Shown here piece after piece: positions 14,033 to 22,431 of a stretch of 23,717 bases of DNA. The DNA comes from Gammaproteobacteria bacterium (GTDB lineage: Bacteria; Pseudomonadota; Gammaproteobacteria; SZUA-152): NCBI GenBank assembly GCA_030613605.1, contig JAUWLO010000007.1, positions 1 to 23,717 on the forward strand. The letters run 5' to 3'. The position numbers and the translations under genes are program-made. The notes beneath the pieces were generated by a model that was not told the origin of the DNA, ran no database searches, and saw only the letters and a list, made by a program, of their open reading frames with translations. Position 1 is the first letter of the stretch. Every line of letters starts with the position of its first letter.

Positions 14033-16003
14033 GTGTTGCGTCATACATTAATCACCATACTCACATTATTCTTCACCTGTAACGTGATGTCTGCTGCTGC
14101 GGGGAGCATTGTCAAAGACAGTGTCCAGGCTGGTGGCGAATTGAAAGATCTGTATTTCGGGGAAGCATTATTTCACGCTTCACAGAAGAGGTACTTTGAT
14201 GCCATCTCCAGGCTAGATACTGAGCTGGCTCAATATTATGGCTTAGATGAACCCAGTCTTAATTCTCTTTATTATCACATTGATAATGCCGAATTCTCGG
14301 TAGGTGATTTCGAATTATATTACCGTATGCATAATCGTGCAGGCCGTGCAATAAAAGCAGTAATTGAGGGAAATGTTGAAGAAAAAGTTCGTAATGAGGC
14401 GATCTACCGTTTAGCAAAAATTTATTACCAGAAGCAGCAACCACTCAATGCATTAAATACAATAGAAAAACTGAATGGTGAAGTTCCGGAAAAACTTCGA
14501 TATGAAGAACCATTTTTACGCGCTCAAATATATATTGCCACCGGGAAATTTTCCAATGCCATAAAATTACTGAAGGGCATTGAAGGTGCGGATGGTTTTA
14601 AAGCGTATGCCGGTTATAACCTGGGTGTTGCCCTTTTTCAAAATGGTAACGAAGAAGAGGGTATAGCACAACTGAATAAAGTGGGGCTAATTACTTCCGG
14701 AGACGACAGGGTTCTGGCCATGCGTGACAAGGCCAATCTGGTGCTGGGATTCAGGTTGCTGGAAGCGGAAAAACCTTCCCTTGCCAAACAATATTTGCAA
14801 CGTGTCAGGCTTAAAGGGCCCTTCTCCAGCAAAGCCCTGTTGGGGTCAGGTTGGGCTGCTGCTGCTACAGGGTCATATGATCGTGCCCTGGTGCCCTGGA
14901 CAATGTTGGCCACACGTAACATCACAAATAGATCGGTACAGGAAGTTTTATTGGGTGTGCCTTATGCTTATGGAAAGCTGAAAATCTATGGTAAAGCAGC
15001 CATTTTATACGGTCAGGCGCTGGAAACTTATAGTAAAGAAATTGAGCGTCTTGATGCTTCGGTGACCAGCATTCGTCAAGGTAAATTTCTTGAAGCAGTT
15101 ATACGCGAAGAATTAAAAAAAGACACAAACTGGCTTATAAACCTTAGAAATTTACCGGATACTCCCGAAACTCATTATCTTGCCGAAATGATGGCTTCAC
15201 ATGATTTTCAGGAGTCTCTGAAAAATTATTTTGATCTCTCCGAATTACAAAAGCGACTGGATCATTGGGGTAATTATCTGTCTGCTTATGACGAAATTAT
15301 AAAAATCCGCGCTGCTTATTACGAACCCCTGCTGCCAGTAATCGGAACACAGTTCAGGGCCCTGGACTCAAAAATGAAACTGAGGACAGAGCAACGCGAT
15401 AAGCTGGATAAACGATTAAAGAAAATGCTTGTGTCACCACGACCGGATTTTTTAACCACAGTGGATGAACGAATTGTCCTTCAACAGATCGATCAAATTA
15501 AAAATAAGTTAGAAAAGCAGGGATTGCTTGATGTTAGGGCTTTACATCGAATTACTAGATTGAAGGGGGTTATCACCTGGAACGTCAACACTCAATATCA
15601 TGATCGATTCACGAAAGCTGTAGAACATTTGCGTGAACTGGATGAGCATATTGATAAGTTAAATGAAAATTACCGCAGTTTTGTGCGCACACGCCAGGCA
15701 GCAACCCAGAGTTATAGAGGATATGACAAACAGATACAGCGTTTACGTATCAAAATACGCAGCGCGGTGGGTAAAGTTAAAGTATTGATGGCCAGGCAGG
15801 GGAATTTGATAGAAGTGATGGCGGTTAATGAGCTTGAGAATAGACGTAGACGTCTTGAGGAATACCAGGTCAAGGCACGTTTTGCTATGGCGGAAAGCTA
15901 TGATCGAGCAACAAAAAAACAACAGGAACAGCAAATTAGGGTAGAGCGGGAGAAGAAAAAAAAGGCCGATCAGGAACAGAATAAAGAGAATAATGAAAAA
16001 TGA
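14033..16003 (+). CDS. Periplasmic TPR / coiled-coil scaffold protein
   Basis: The 656-aa product has a signal peptide (cleavage probably near SAAA, residue 23) and an N-terminal array of TPR-like helical pairs from about 40 to 290, for example EAIYRLAKIYYQKQQPLNAL and YAGYNLGVALFQNGNEEEG. After about residue 400 it becomes long charged helices with coiled-coil character, ending in a Lys/Glu/Gln-rich tail. Such layouts serve as protein-interaction scaffolds. GTG at 14033 or TTG at 14036 is likely; GGTGAG (14024-14029) better suits 14036 by spacing, so the start is uncertain by one codon. It overlaps the next gene by ATGA, implying coupled translation. TPR proteins of the Myxococcus Glt/Nfs systems are the nearest functional analogue, by content not alignment. 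Confidence 0.85.
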   Translation: MLRHTLITILTLFFTCNVMSAAAGSIVKDSVQAGGELKDLYFGEALFHASQKRYFDAISRLDTELAQYYGLDEPSLNSLYYHIDNAEFSVGDFELYYRMHNRAGRAIKAVIEGNVEEKVRNEAIYRLAKIYYQKQQPLNALNTIEKLNGEVPEKLRYEEPFLRAQIYIATGKFSNAIKLLKGIEGADGFKAYAGYNLGVALFQNGNEEEGIAQLNKVGLITSGDDRVLAMRDKANLVLGFRLLEAEKPSLAKQYLQRVRLKGPFSSKALLGSGWAAAATGSYDRALVPWTMLATRNITNRSVQEVLLGVPYAYGKLKIYGKAAILYGQALETYSKEIERLDASVTSIRQGKFLEAVIREELKKDTNWLINLRNLPDTPETHYLAEMMASHDFQESLKNYFDLSELQKRLDHWGNYLSAYDEIIKIRAAYYEPLLPVIGTQFRALDSKMKLRTEQRDKLDKRLKKMLVSPRPDFLTTVDERIVLQQIDQIKNKLEKQGLLDVRALHRITRLKGVITWNVNTQYHDRFTKAVEHLRELDEHIDKLNENYRSFVRTRQAATQSYRGYDKQIQRLRIKIRSAVGKVKVLMARQGNLIEVMAVNELENRRRRLEEYQVKARFAMAESYDRATKKQQEQQIRVEREKKKKADQEQNKENNEK

Positions 16004-19000
16004 CTCTGAAAAAATCGGCCATTATTTTGTTTTCTTTTTTATTATCCTCATGCGCGATGAATGGTGGACAAGGGACAATTGCTGAACTTGATAAGGTCAA
16101 TATTGAGCTTAAGGACACCAATATTGAGGGTGGCCTTGAGAAGGCGATGCAAGGTTACCAAAAATTTCTTGAGCAGACTTCTGAGTCTGATTTGACACCA
16201 GAGGCTATGCGCCGACTTGCAGATCTTAAGATTGAAAGGGAATACGGTGCTATCGTCGCAGAGAAATCGCCTGAGAACAATATGCCTTCTGACAACGCGG
16301 GAGCGTTAACAACATCTCCTCCTGAAGTAAGCACCAAAGCAGTATCAGTATTAGATACCCCGAATGGGAATAATGAGTTGGGGAACCGTGTAACGGGGAT
16401 ACCTCCCATGGTATCCAGTGAGGAATCGGAAAAGGATTTTGAAAACCGCTCAACCAGGCAGGAAAAGACTGAATCTGCAGCCAAAAATGAAAAACTGCAA
16501 TTGCCGAAGGGTGAAGCGGGGGCAGATTTACAAAATGCAGGTGCTGAAGAAGCCATCAGATTGTACAAAAAACTTCTTAAAAAATATCCAATGTATGAAC
16601 GTAATGATCAGGTGCTTTATCAACTATCCAGAGCATATGAAGAGATAGGTCAGGTGGATGAGGCTATACGGATTATAAATCGACTAGTCAAAACATTTCC
16701 GAAATCACGGTATACCGATGAAGCGCAATTTCGACGTGGCGAATATTATTTTACCCGGAAGAAGTACCTGGATGCAGAAGAAGCTTATGGCGAAGTTCTA
16801 AAATTTGGTGTTGGAACTGTTTATTATGAACGGGCATTGTATAAAAATGGATGGACATTTTATAAGCAGGAGTTATATGACGATGCATTGATACAATTCT
16901 TTACATTGCTGGATTACAAGGTCTCAGTTGGTTTTGATTTTGACAACACTAAAGACGATATAGAAAAAAAGCGTATTGGAGATGCCTTCAGGGTGGTAAG
17001 TCTCAGCTTTTCTAATCTTGGCGGTGCTGAATCAGTACAGGAATACTTCAGGAAACACGGTTCTCGCGGTTACGAAGATAATATATACAGTCATTTAGCC
17101 GAGTTTTATTTTTCAAAGCGTCGATATAGTGATGCTGCTACTACCTTTAATACATTTATAAAAGAAAACCCATTTCATAAGAAGTCACCGCATTTCAGTA
17201 TGCGAATTATAGATATATATATGAAGGGTGGTTTCCCGCGTCTAGTCATAGAAGCGAAAAAACAATTCGCATCTACTTATGGGTTAGATGCGGACTATTG
17301 GAGTTATTTCAACCAGTCAGAGTACCCAGAAGTTGTGGGTTATCTTAAGACTAACCTGGTGGATCTGGCGAATCATTATCATTCTTTATACCAGAACAAG
17401 AGATTTAAAAAAGATAAACCAAAAAATTATGCTGAGGCATCACATTGGTATCGGGAGTTCTTGAAATCCTTCCCTAAAGATAAGCAATCCTCCGGCATAA
17501 ATTACCAGTTGGCAGATTTACTGCTTGAAAACAAAGATTATAAACTTGCAGCGATTGAATATGAGCGTAGTGCTTATGATTATCCTGTTAACGAAAAATC
17601 GTCAAAGGCAGCCTATGCAGCGGTTTTTGCTTATCGTGAGCATCTGAAAAAAGCGCCCATACCTCAAATTAAAAATATTAAACGAGAAATAATTCGTATT
17701 TCCTTGCGGATGGTTGATACGTATCCAAAACATAAAAAAGCGACCATTGTTCTTGGTGCTGCAGTAGACGACCTGTTTAACATGCGTGATTATGTCCTTG
17801 CCGTGAAAATAGGTCGACGATTAATTAAGGAATTCCCGGAAGCAAAAGAAAAAATAAGACGTGGCGCCTGGTTAGTTGTAGCGCATTCTTCCTATGAAAT
17901 TGAACAATACTCTGATGCAGAACTGGCATATGCCGAAGTATTAACTCTCACGCTAGATGGAGACAAGACTCGAAAATCGCTAGTGGACAACCTGGCAGCA
18001 TCTATATACAAGCAGGGTGAGAAAGCTAAAGAAAAAGAAGATTATAAGACTGCTGTTAGGCACTTTCTTCGTATTGCAGAATCGGCACCGACTTCAAAAA
18101 TCAGACCAACAGCAGAATACGATGCTGCTGCAGTGTTGATCCAGATTGTAGATCTGGAGAAAGCCGCAACAGTATTATTGTCATTCAGAATGAGTTTTCC
18201 AGGCCACAAACTACAGAATGATGTGACCAAGAAGATCGCCCATGTATATAAGGAATTAAGAAAATACACACTGGCGGCAAAAGAATTTGAACAAATTGCA
18301 GCAGAAGGAAAAGATGAAGAATTAATCCGTGAAGCCATGCTGGAAGCAGCAGATCTGTATGAGAAAGCAAAAGACACAAACAACTCGTTAAGGGTGTACA
18401 AACAGTTTGTCGTGAAATTTCCAGAACCCCTCGAGTTCGCCCTTGAGACACATTACAAAATTGCAATGATTTATAAATCTCGCAATGAATTGCGTCTCTA
18501 TCGTAAGACGCTCAAACATATTATTACGACAGATGCAAAAGCTGGTGGCAGCCGTACTGATCGTACCCGTTATTTAGCTGCACAATCTTCGCTAGTAATT
18601 ATTGAACCCAGGTACAAAAATCATATTGGAATTAAGCTAAGTAATCCATTGAAAAAGAGTTTACCCAAAAAGCAAAAGAGCATGAAGTCTCTGGTTAAAA
18701 GCTACGCAAAACTGGTGGACTATAAAGTTGCTGATGTAACGGCAGCATCCACCTATTACATCGCAGAAATATACAGCGACTTTGGTAAAGCATTGCTTGA
18801 ATCAGAAAAACCGGAAAATCTAACCACAGTAGAGCTGGAAGAGTTTGATTTAATGGTAGAAGAGCAGGCGTATCCATTTGAAGAAAGGGCAATAAGTACA
18901 CATGAGAAAAATATTGAGTTGCTTACGATTGGTATTTACAGCCCGTGGATTGATCGAAGCATCGAAATACTGGCCAAACTATTGCCTGGCCGATACGGGA

Positions 19001-19506
19001 AACCGGAAGCGAGCACAAGTTATATCACAAAAATTGATAACTATATCTATCGCTACCCACGTTCACCCAGGGATGAGGCCAGCACGGGATACATCATAAA
19101 CCTGGATTATTTTAGACATACGTCACAAAACGGTTCTAGTGACCATCAGCAATCCAGCACTACTGCCGATATTTATATACAGAAAAGCATGGTTGACGGG
19201 AAAACGGACCCCAAAGAAACGCTCGAAAATATAACGGGATCAGAGCAGATGGAAGAGGATAGTGCTGCGCCCGATGTAACACCGGAAGAAACAATGGGTC
19301 AATCAACTGAGATTGAGGCAACAGTCGATCCTGCGGGTATTAATGATGCCGAGCCTGCAAATAAAGTTGTGGAAGATGAGCCCGGAAAGGTTGAGTTGCA
19401 GGATGCTCCGGCACAAATAAATATTGAACAACCAGTGACAGAAGGATCTTTACCCGCTGCCGAAGCCAATACACTGCCGGCAGAAAATGCAGAGAAAGTA
19501 AATTAG
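16000..19506 (+). CDS. Large TPR lipoprotein, AgmU/GltD-like by size and layout
   Basis: At 1168 aa this is the biggest gene of the cluster. A lipoprotein signal ends in LLSSC, lipidated Cys18. Residue +2 is Ala, which in E. coli rules would not retain it in the inner membrane, so outer-membrane anchoring is expected. A polar linker (about 60-180) leads to many TPR-like repeats from about 181 to 900 (e.g. EEAIRLYKKLLKKYPMYER and EAQFRRGEYYFTRKKYLDAE, resembling CpoB/BamD-type repeats). From about 1050 to the end it is an acidic Glu/Pro/Ala/Thr-rich, probably disordered tail. The size and TPR content recall Myxococcus AgmU/GltD (about 1200 aa), a periplasmic part of the gliding machine; orthology is not shown. 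Start ATG overlaps the upstream stop. Confidence 0.87.
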   Translation: MTLKKSAIILFSFLLSSCAMNGGQGTIAELDKVNIELKDTNIEGGLEKAMQGYQKFLEQTSESDLTPEAMRRLADLKIEREYGAIVAEKSPENNMPSDNAGALTTSPPEVSTKAVSVLDTPNGNNELGNRVTGIPPMVSSEESEKDFENRSTRQEKTESAAKNEKLQLPKGEAGADLQNAGAEEAIRLYKKLLKKYPMYERNDQVLYQLSRAYEEIGQVDEAIRIINRLVKTFPKSRYTDEAQFRRGEYYFTRKKYLDAEEAYGEVLKFGVGTVYYERALYKNGWTFYKQELYDDALIQFFTLLDYKVSVGFDFDNTKDDIEKKRIGDAFRVVSLSFSNLGGAESVQEYFRKHGSRGYEDNIYSHLAEFYFSKRRYSDAATTFNTFIKENPFHKKSPHFSMRIIDIYMKGGFPRLVIEAKKQFASTYGLDADYWSYFNQSEYPEVVGYLKTNLVDLANHYHSLYQNKRFKKDKPKNYAEASHWYREFLKSFPKDKQSSGINYQLADLLLENKDYKLAAIEYERSAYDYPVNEKSSKAAYAAVFAYREHLKKAPIPQIKNIKREIIRISLRMVDTYPKHKKATIVLGAAVDDLFNMRDYVLAVKIGRRLIKEFPEAKEKIRRGAWLVVAHSSYEIEQYSDAELAYAEVLTLTLDGDKTRKSLVDNLAASIYKQGEKAKEKEDYKTAVRHFLRIAESAPTSKIRPTAEYDAAAVLIQIVDLEKAATVLLSFRMSFPGHKLQNDVTKKIAHVYKELRKYTLAAKEFEQIAAEGKDEELIREAMLEAADLYEKAKDTNNSLRVYKQFVVKFPEPLEFALETHYKIAMIYKSRNELRLYRKTLKHIITTDAKAGGSRTDRTRYLAAQSSLVIIEPRYKNHIGIKLSNPLKKSLPKKQKSMKSLVKSYAKLVDYKVADVTAASTYYIAEIYSDFGKALLESEKPENLTTVELEEFDLMVEEQAYPFEERAISTHEKNIELLTIGIYSPWIDRSIEILAKLLPGRYGKPEASTSYITKIDNYIYRYPRSPRDEASTGYIINLDYFRHTSQNGSSDHQQSSTTADIYIQKSMVDGKTDPKETLENITGSEQMEEDSAAPDVTPEETMGQSTEIEATVDPAGINDAEPANKVVEDEPGKVELQDAPAQINIEQPVTEGSLPAAEANTLPAENAEKVN

Positions 19507-19574
19507 GAATCATGTATAAAAAAGTTGGATGATCATTTGAAGCATATGAAATAAATGAAAATATTGGAATTAAA

Positions 19575-20291
19575 TTGAAAAGTAAATATAAATCCATGTC
19601 AATCCAAATGAATATATTGCGATTATTAATCGTCGGCACATTAATGATTTTTATTTCCGGTTGTGTAACAACGGGCGAAAAAAAATCAGATGAAATTAAA
19701 ACCGTAAATAAAAATAGTTGTGCTACTCCAAGTGTGAAAAGTAACACAAAAGGACAGGAGTTCGAAGCTACACAGATCAGGTGTTTGCCTGGTGGTGCTA
19801 TTGAGGTTACAGAAAATTATGGTGTTGATCCAGAAATAAGAGATGAGTTCGACAGAGCAGTAGTTTTGCTAAGCGAAGAAAACTACCCTGAAGCGATTAT
19901 GCTGCTGAAAGCAGTGAGCGGAAAGACCAGCAAGTTCAGTGCTCCTCATATTAACCTTGGAATTGCTTACGCTAAAACAGATGAGATGAAAAAAGCAGAA
20001 GAAAGTTTAAAAAAGGCCCTTGAGATTAACAGCCGACACCCGGTCGCCATCAATGAGCTTGGTCTTGTTTATCGAAAAACAGGTCGTTATGAAGAGGCAC
20101 GTAAACTTTACGAAACAGTGTTGAGTATGTATCCGGATTTTATGCCCGCACATAAAAACCTGGGTGTGTTGTGTGACATCTATACACAGGATTTGGATTG
20201 TGCCTATGAGCAATATCAGCAATATTTAAAAATTATCCCAGATGATGAAAAAGTCAAAATGTGGGTTGCAGATGTCAAGAATAGAATGTAG
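19575..20291 (+). CDS. Small TPR lipoprotein
   Basis: The 238-aa product has a lipobox ISGC with Cys30, then a polar stretch and four TPR units at about 89-119, 123-153, 157-187 and 191-224; the second and third fit the consensus best (INLGIAYAKTDEMKKAEESL, then ELGLVYRKTGRYEEARKLYE). Val at +2 suggests outer-membrane sorting. TTG at 19575 is chosen because GGA lies about 7 nt upstream and it gives a positively charged n-region; ATG at 19596 and 19608 also leave a usable signal. It would add a third TPR protein to the envelope scaffold, comparable in role to the small TPR proteins of Glt systems. The 68-nt gap before it shows no hairpin. Confidence 0.85.
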   Translation: MKSKYKSMSIQMNILRLLIVGTLMIFISGCVTTGEKKSDEIKTVNKNSCATPSVKSNTKGQEFEATQIRCLPGGAIEVTENYGVDPEIRDEFDRAVVLLSEENYPEAIMLLKAVSGKTSKFSAPHINLGIAYAKTDEMKKAEESLKKALEINSRHPVAINELGLVYRKTGRYEEARKLYETVLSMYPDFMPAHKNLGVLCDIYTQDLDCAYEQYQQYLKIIPDDEKVKMWVADVKNRM

Positions 20292-20312
20292 TTCGAGATA
20301 TCAGGACGATAT

Positions 20313-20588
20313 ATGAAAATTACAGTTGTAAAAGTCGGCATAATTTTTCTATTTATTGTGCTTGCGCTACCAACGGTTGCAGAAGAAGAAGCAAAGGAGC
20401 TGTCTGGTATTTCTATCGTGGGCAATAAGGAAGCGCCAAAATCGCTTTTTATTGTTCCCTGGAAGAGTTCTGATCTTGGTGTAGAAACAGGCCTTACTTC
20501 GAGGCTGTTGAACGAAAAAATGGAAGCAGTTGATAAAGTGGTATTTGAGCGTGAGCTGGAATTTTATTCCGCAATAGAATCAAGATAA
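20313..20588 (+). CDS. Small exported protein with a VPWK motif
   Basis: This 91-aa protein has a signal peptide (hydrophobic residues about 6-20, cleavage probably after TVA at 23) and a mature part of about 68 residues. The core, SIVGNKEAPKSLFIVPWK, has a compact, conserved-looking appearance, followed by a C-terminal amphipathic helix with Glu/Arg residues. I do not know its function. AGGA lies 8-9 nt before the ATG. It is flanked by the TPR lipoprotein and the ExbB-like channel gene, so a role as a small periplasmic linker or regulator of the motor is plausible. The VPWK segment loosely resembles VVVMPWTK just before the membrane helix of the TonB-like protein at 22432. Confidence 0.75.
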   Translation: MKITVVKVGIIFLFIVLALPTVAEEEAKELSGISIVGNKEAPKSLFIVPWKSSDLGVETGLTSRLLNEKMEAVDKVVFERELEFYSAIESR

Positions 20589-20648
20589 TCGCTGCTGGAA
20601 GCCCACTATTTGAAGTGTAATGAAGTAATGATTGATGAGGAATAAGTT

Positions 20649-21299
20649 ATGAATGCAATGATAAGTTTTTTTCAGACCGGCGGACTTTTTATGTACCCAA
20701 TTTTGATTGTGTTCACAATTGGGATAGCAATTGCTATCGAACGTTATCTGAAGCTAATGACTGTACAAAAGGCAAATAATACGATGTGGGATAAACTGCA
20801 TCCAATTATGGTCGAAGGAGATTTTGATACAGCCAGAGAGTTAACCAAGGACGATAAAACCACAATAAGCCAATTGCTTACTGCAGGCCTGGAAATGCAG
20901 GGAACGGTACGACGCCGGGAAGATATTGAAATTGCTATGGAAGAGACCATGATGGAAATCATTCCACAACTTGAAAAGCGTACGCCGTATGTGGCGCTGT
21001 TTTCAAATATTTCAACATTACTGGGTTTGCTCGGAACGATTATGGGTTTGATTGAGGCATTTACTGCGGTTGCAAATGCGGATCCGGCAGAAAAAGCGGA
21101 TTTATTATCAGCCAGTATTTCGGTTGCAATGAATACAACTGCTTTTGGTCTCATGGCGGGTATCCCATTGCTTATCACTTATGTAGTACTGACGGCGAAG
21201 ACTGGCGGGATTGTCGATAGCCTGGAAATGGCCTCGGTAAAAACCTTGAGCAGCATTTCAAGAAATGCCAAGCGTCGGAGAAGTGCTGAGGCCGAATAG
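20649..21299 (+). CDS. MotA/TolQ/ExbB proton-channel family protein (AglR-like)
   Basis: The 216-aa product has three membrane helices as in TolQ/ExbB: about residues 13-31, 113-137 and 158-182. The second and third helices carry the family signatures, STLLGLLGTIMGLIEAF and AMNTTAFGLMAGIPLL, including the threonines that line the pore. A basic C-terminal tail (RNAKRRR) is cytoplasmic. In TolQ/ExbB complexes a pentamer surrounds an ExbD-type dimer and converts proton motive force into movement. The gene has a good ribosome binding site (GAGGAA, 20636-20641) and is followed by two ExbD genes, the same set as AglR-AglQ-AglS in Myxococcus. Confidence 0.95.
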   Translation: MNAMISFFQTGGLFMYPILIVFTIGIAIAIERYLKLMTVQKANNTMWDKLHPIMVEGDFDTARELTKDDKTTISQLLTAGLEMQGTVRRREDIEIAMEETMMEIIPQLEKRTPYVALFSNISTLLGLLGTIMGLIEAFTAVANADPAEKADLLSASISVAMNTTAFGLMAGIPLLITYVVLTAKTGGIVDSLEMASVKTLSSISRNAKRRRSAEAE

Positions 21300-21349
21300 T
21301 TCGGTCAACGAAGTTAAATCAACAAAGCAGGACAAGTGACGAGATAAAT

Positions 21350-21874
21350 ATGGCTAGAAGACACCACTATAAGTCGAAGAGTAAAGAGCCACCAGAAATG
21401 GATATCACCACATTTTTGAATTTAATGGTGGTGTTAGTACCTTTTCTTCTGGCCTCGGCAGTATTTTCACGAATTACGATACTGGAACTGAATTTGCCAG
21501 CGGCCGCTGCTGCAAATGCTGCTAATAAACCACAAGTTACAATAGAAGTGATTGTTCGGGAATCAAAACTGCAAATTGGTAATGGCAGAGGTGTTATCGC
21601 CTCATTTCCGAAAGTAGGTGGTCATTATGATATAGAGCGGTTAGGACGATACCTGCTGAAGATCAAGGGTAACTATCCTGATAAAACTGACGCGACCATT
21701 CTTTTGGAGCCGGATATTGAATATGACACCATGGTTTTAATGATGGATGCGGTGCGTAGCCTGGAGGTAAAACCAAAAGTAGTCGAACCAACAGATCCGG
21801 GAATCCCGGTAAAGAGTGCGAATATACAACGAATTGAACTGTTCCCTGATATGTCGATTGGAGATGCGCCATGA
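21350..21874 (+). CDS. ExbD/TolR family protein with Asn in place of the membrane Asp
   Basis: The 174-aa product has the ExbD layout: a basic cytoplasmic N terminus, one membrane helix (about 22-42) and a periplasmic domain that can bind peptidoglycan in TolR. The helix reads EMDITTFLNLMVVLVPFLL. Aligned with the usual EINVTPLVDVMLVLL pattern, the essential proton-carrying Asp is replaced by Asn24 (codon AAT, 21419-21421). Asp18 lies just before the helix and is not an obvious substitute. This subunit may therefore be structural, with protons handled by the second ExbD. It overlaps that gene by ATGA, so the two are probably made in equal amounts. Family identity is secure. Confidence 0.93.
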   Translation: MARRHHYKSKSKEPPEMDITTFLNLMVVLVPFLLASAVFSRITILELNLPAAAAANAANKPQVTIEVIVRESKLQIGNGRGVIASFPKVGGHYDIERLGRYLLKIKGNYPDKTDATILLEPDIEYDTMVLMMDAVRSLEVKPKVVEPTDPGIPVKSANIQRIELFPDMSIGDAP

Positions 21875-22365
21875 AGGTTACACGGCGCATGAAACGAATG
21901 GGCAGGGCGAGAAAACCTGTTCCGGGTATGAGTCTGACATCTTTAATGGATGTTTTTACGATCCTGGTGTTTTTTTTATTGGTGAATTCGTCCAGTGCCC
22001 AGACCCTGGAGTCACCAAAGAATATTGCTTTACCTGCATCTGTGGCGCAGACAAAACCGAATGAAACAATTGTTATTATGGTGTCAGAAGAAAATATCAT
22101 GGTACAGGGAACAATAGTCGCCTTGACCAACGATGTTATTGGTTCCAAGCAAGAATACATACCCGGCATTGTTGAAGAGCTCAATGCAAAAAAGAAAAAT
22201 ATAATAGGAATCAGTACCAAAACTATTGCTTCGAGTAGAGAGGTAACCATTCTTTCGGATAAAACCATTAAGTTTAGACTGCTGAAGAAGGTTATGACTA
22301 GCAGTACACTGGCAGGCTATGAAAAAATATCCATGGCTGTTATACAAAAAGCAACACAAAATTGA
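21871..22365 (+). CDS. ExbD/TolR family protein with the conserved Asp
   Basis: The 164-aa product has a very basic N terminus (residues 2-15), then PGMSLTSLMDVFTILVFFLL, where Asp27 is the conserved residue that takes part in proton translocation in ExbD, TolR and MotB-like proteins. A periplasmic domain of about 120 residues follows, containing the substrate-facing sheet. It overlaps the preceding ExbD gene by 4 nt. In the Myxococcus Agl motor two ExbD-like proteins (AglQ and AglS) accompany one TolQ-like protein, and mutation of the equivalent Asp in AglQ has been reported to stop motility. That parallel is from general knowledge, not from alignment here. Confidence 0.94.
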   Translation: MKVTRRMKRMGRARKPVPGMSLTSLMDVFTILVFFLLVNSSSAQTLESPKNIALPASVAQTKPNETIVIMVSEENIMVQGTIVALTNDVIGSKQEYIPGIVEELNAKKKNIIGISTKTIASSREVTILSDKTIKFRLLKKVMTSSTLAGYEKISMAVIQKATQN

Positions 22366-22431
22366 TGTGTGTTATGTGTAATTATTATTCTTTAAACAAT
22401 ACGAATATATATTTATAGGAGCGGTTGTAAT

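Noticed and set aside
21663..22268. A 201-aa minus-strand open frame opposite the ExbD pair.
   Set aside because: The plus-strand ExbD genes explain the region fully, and the minus frame has no recognisable domain.
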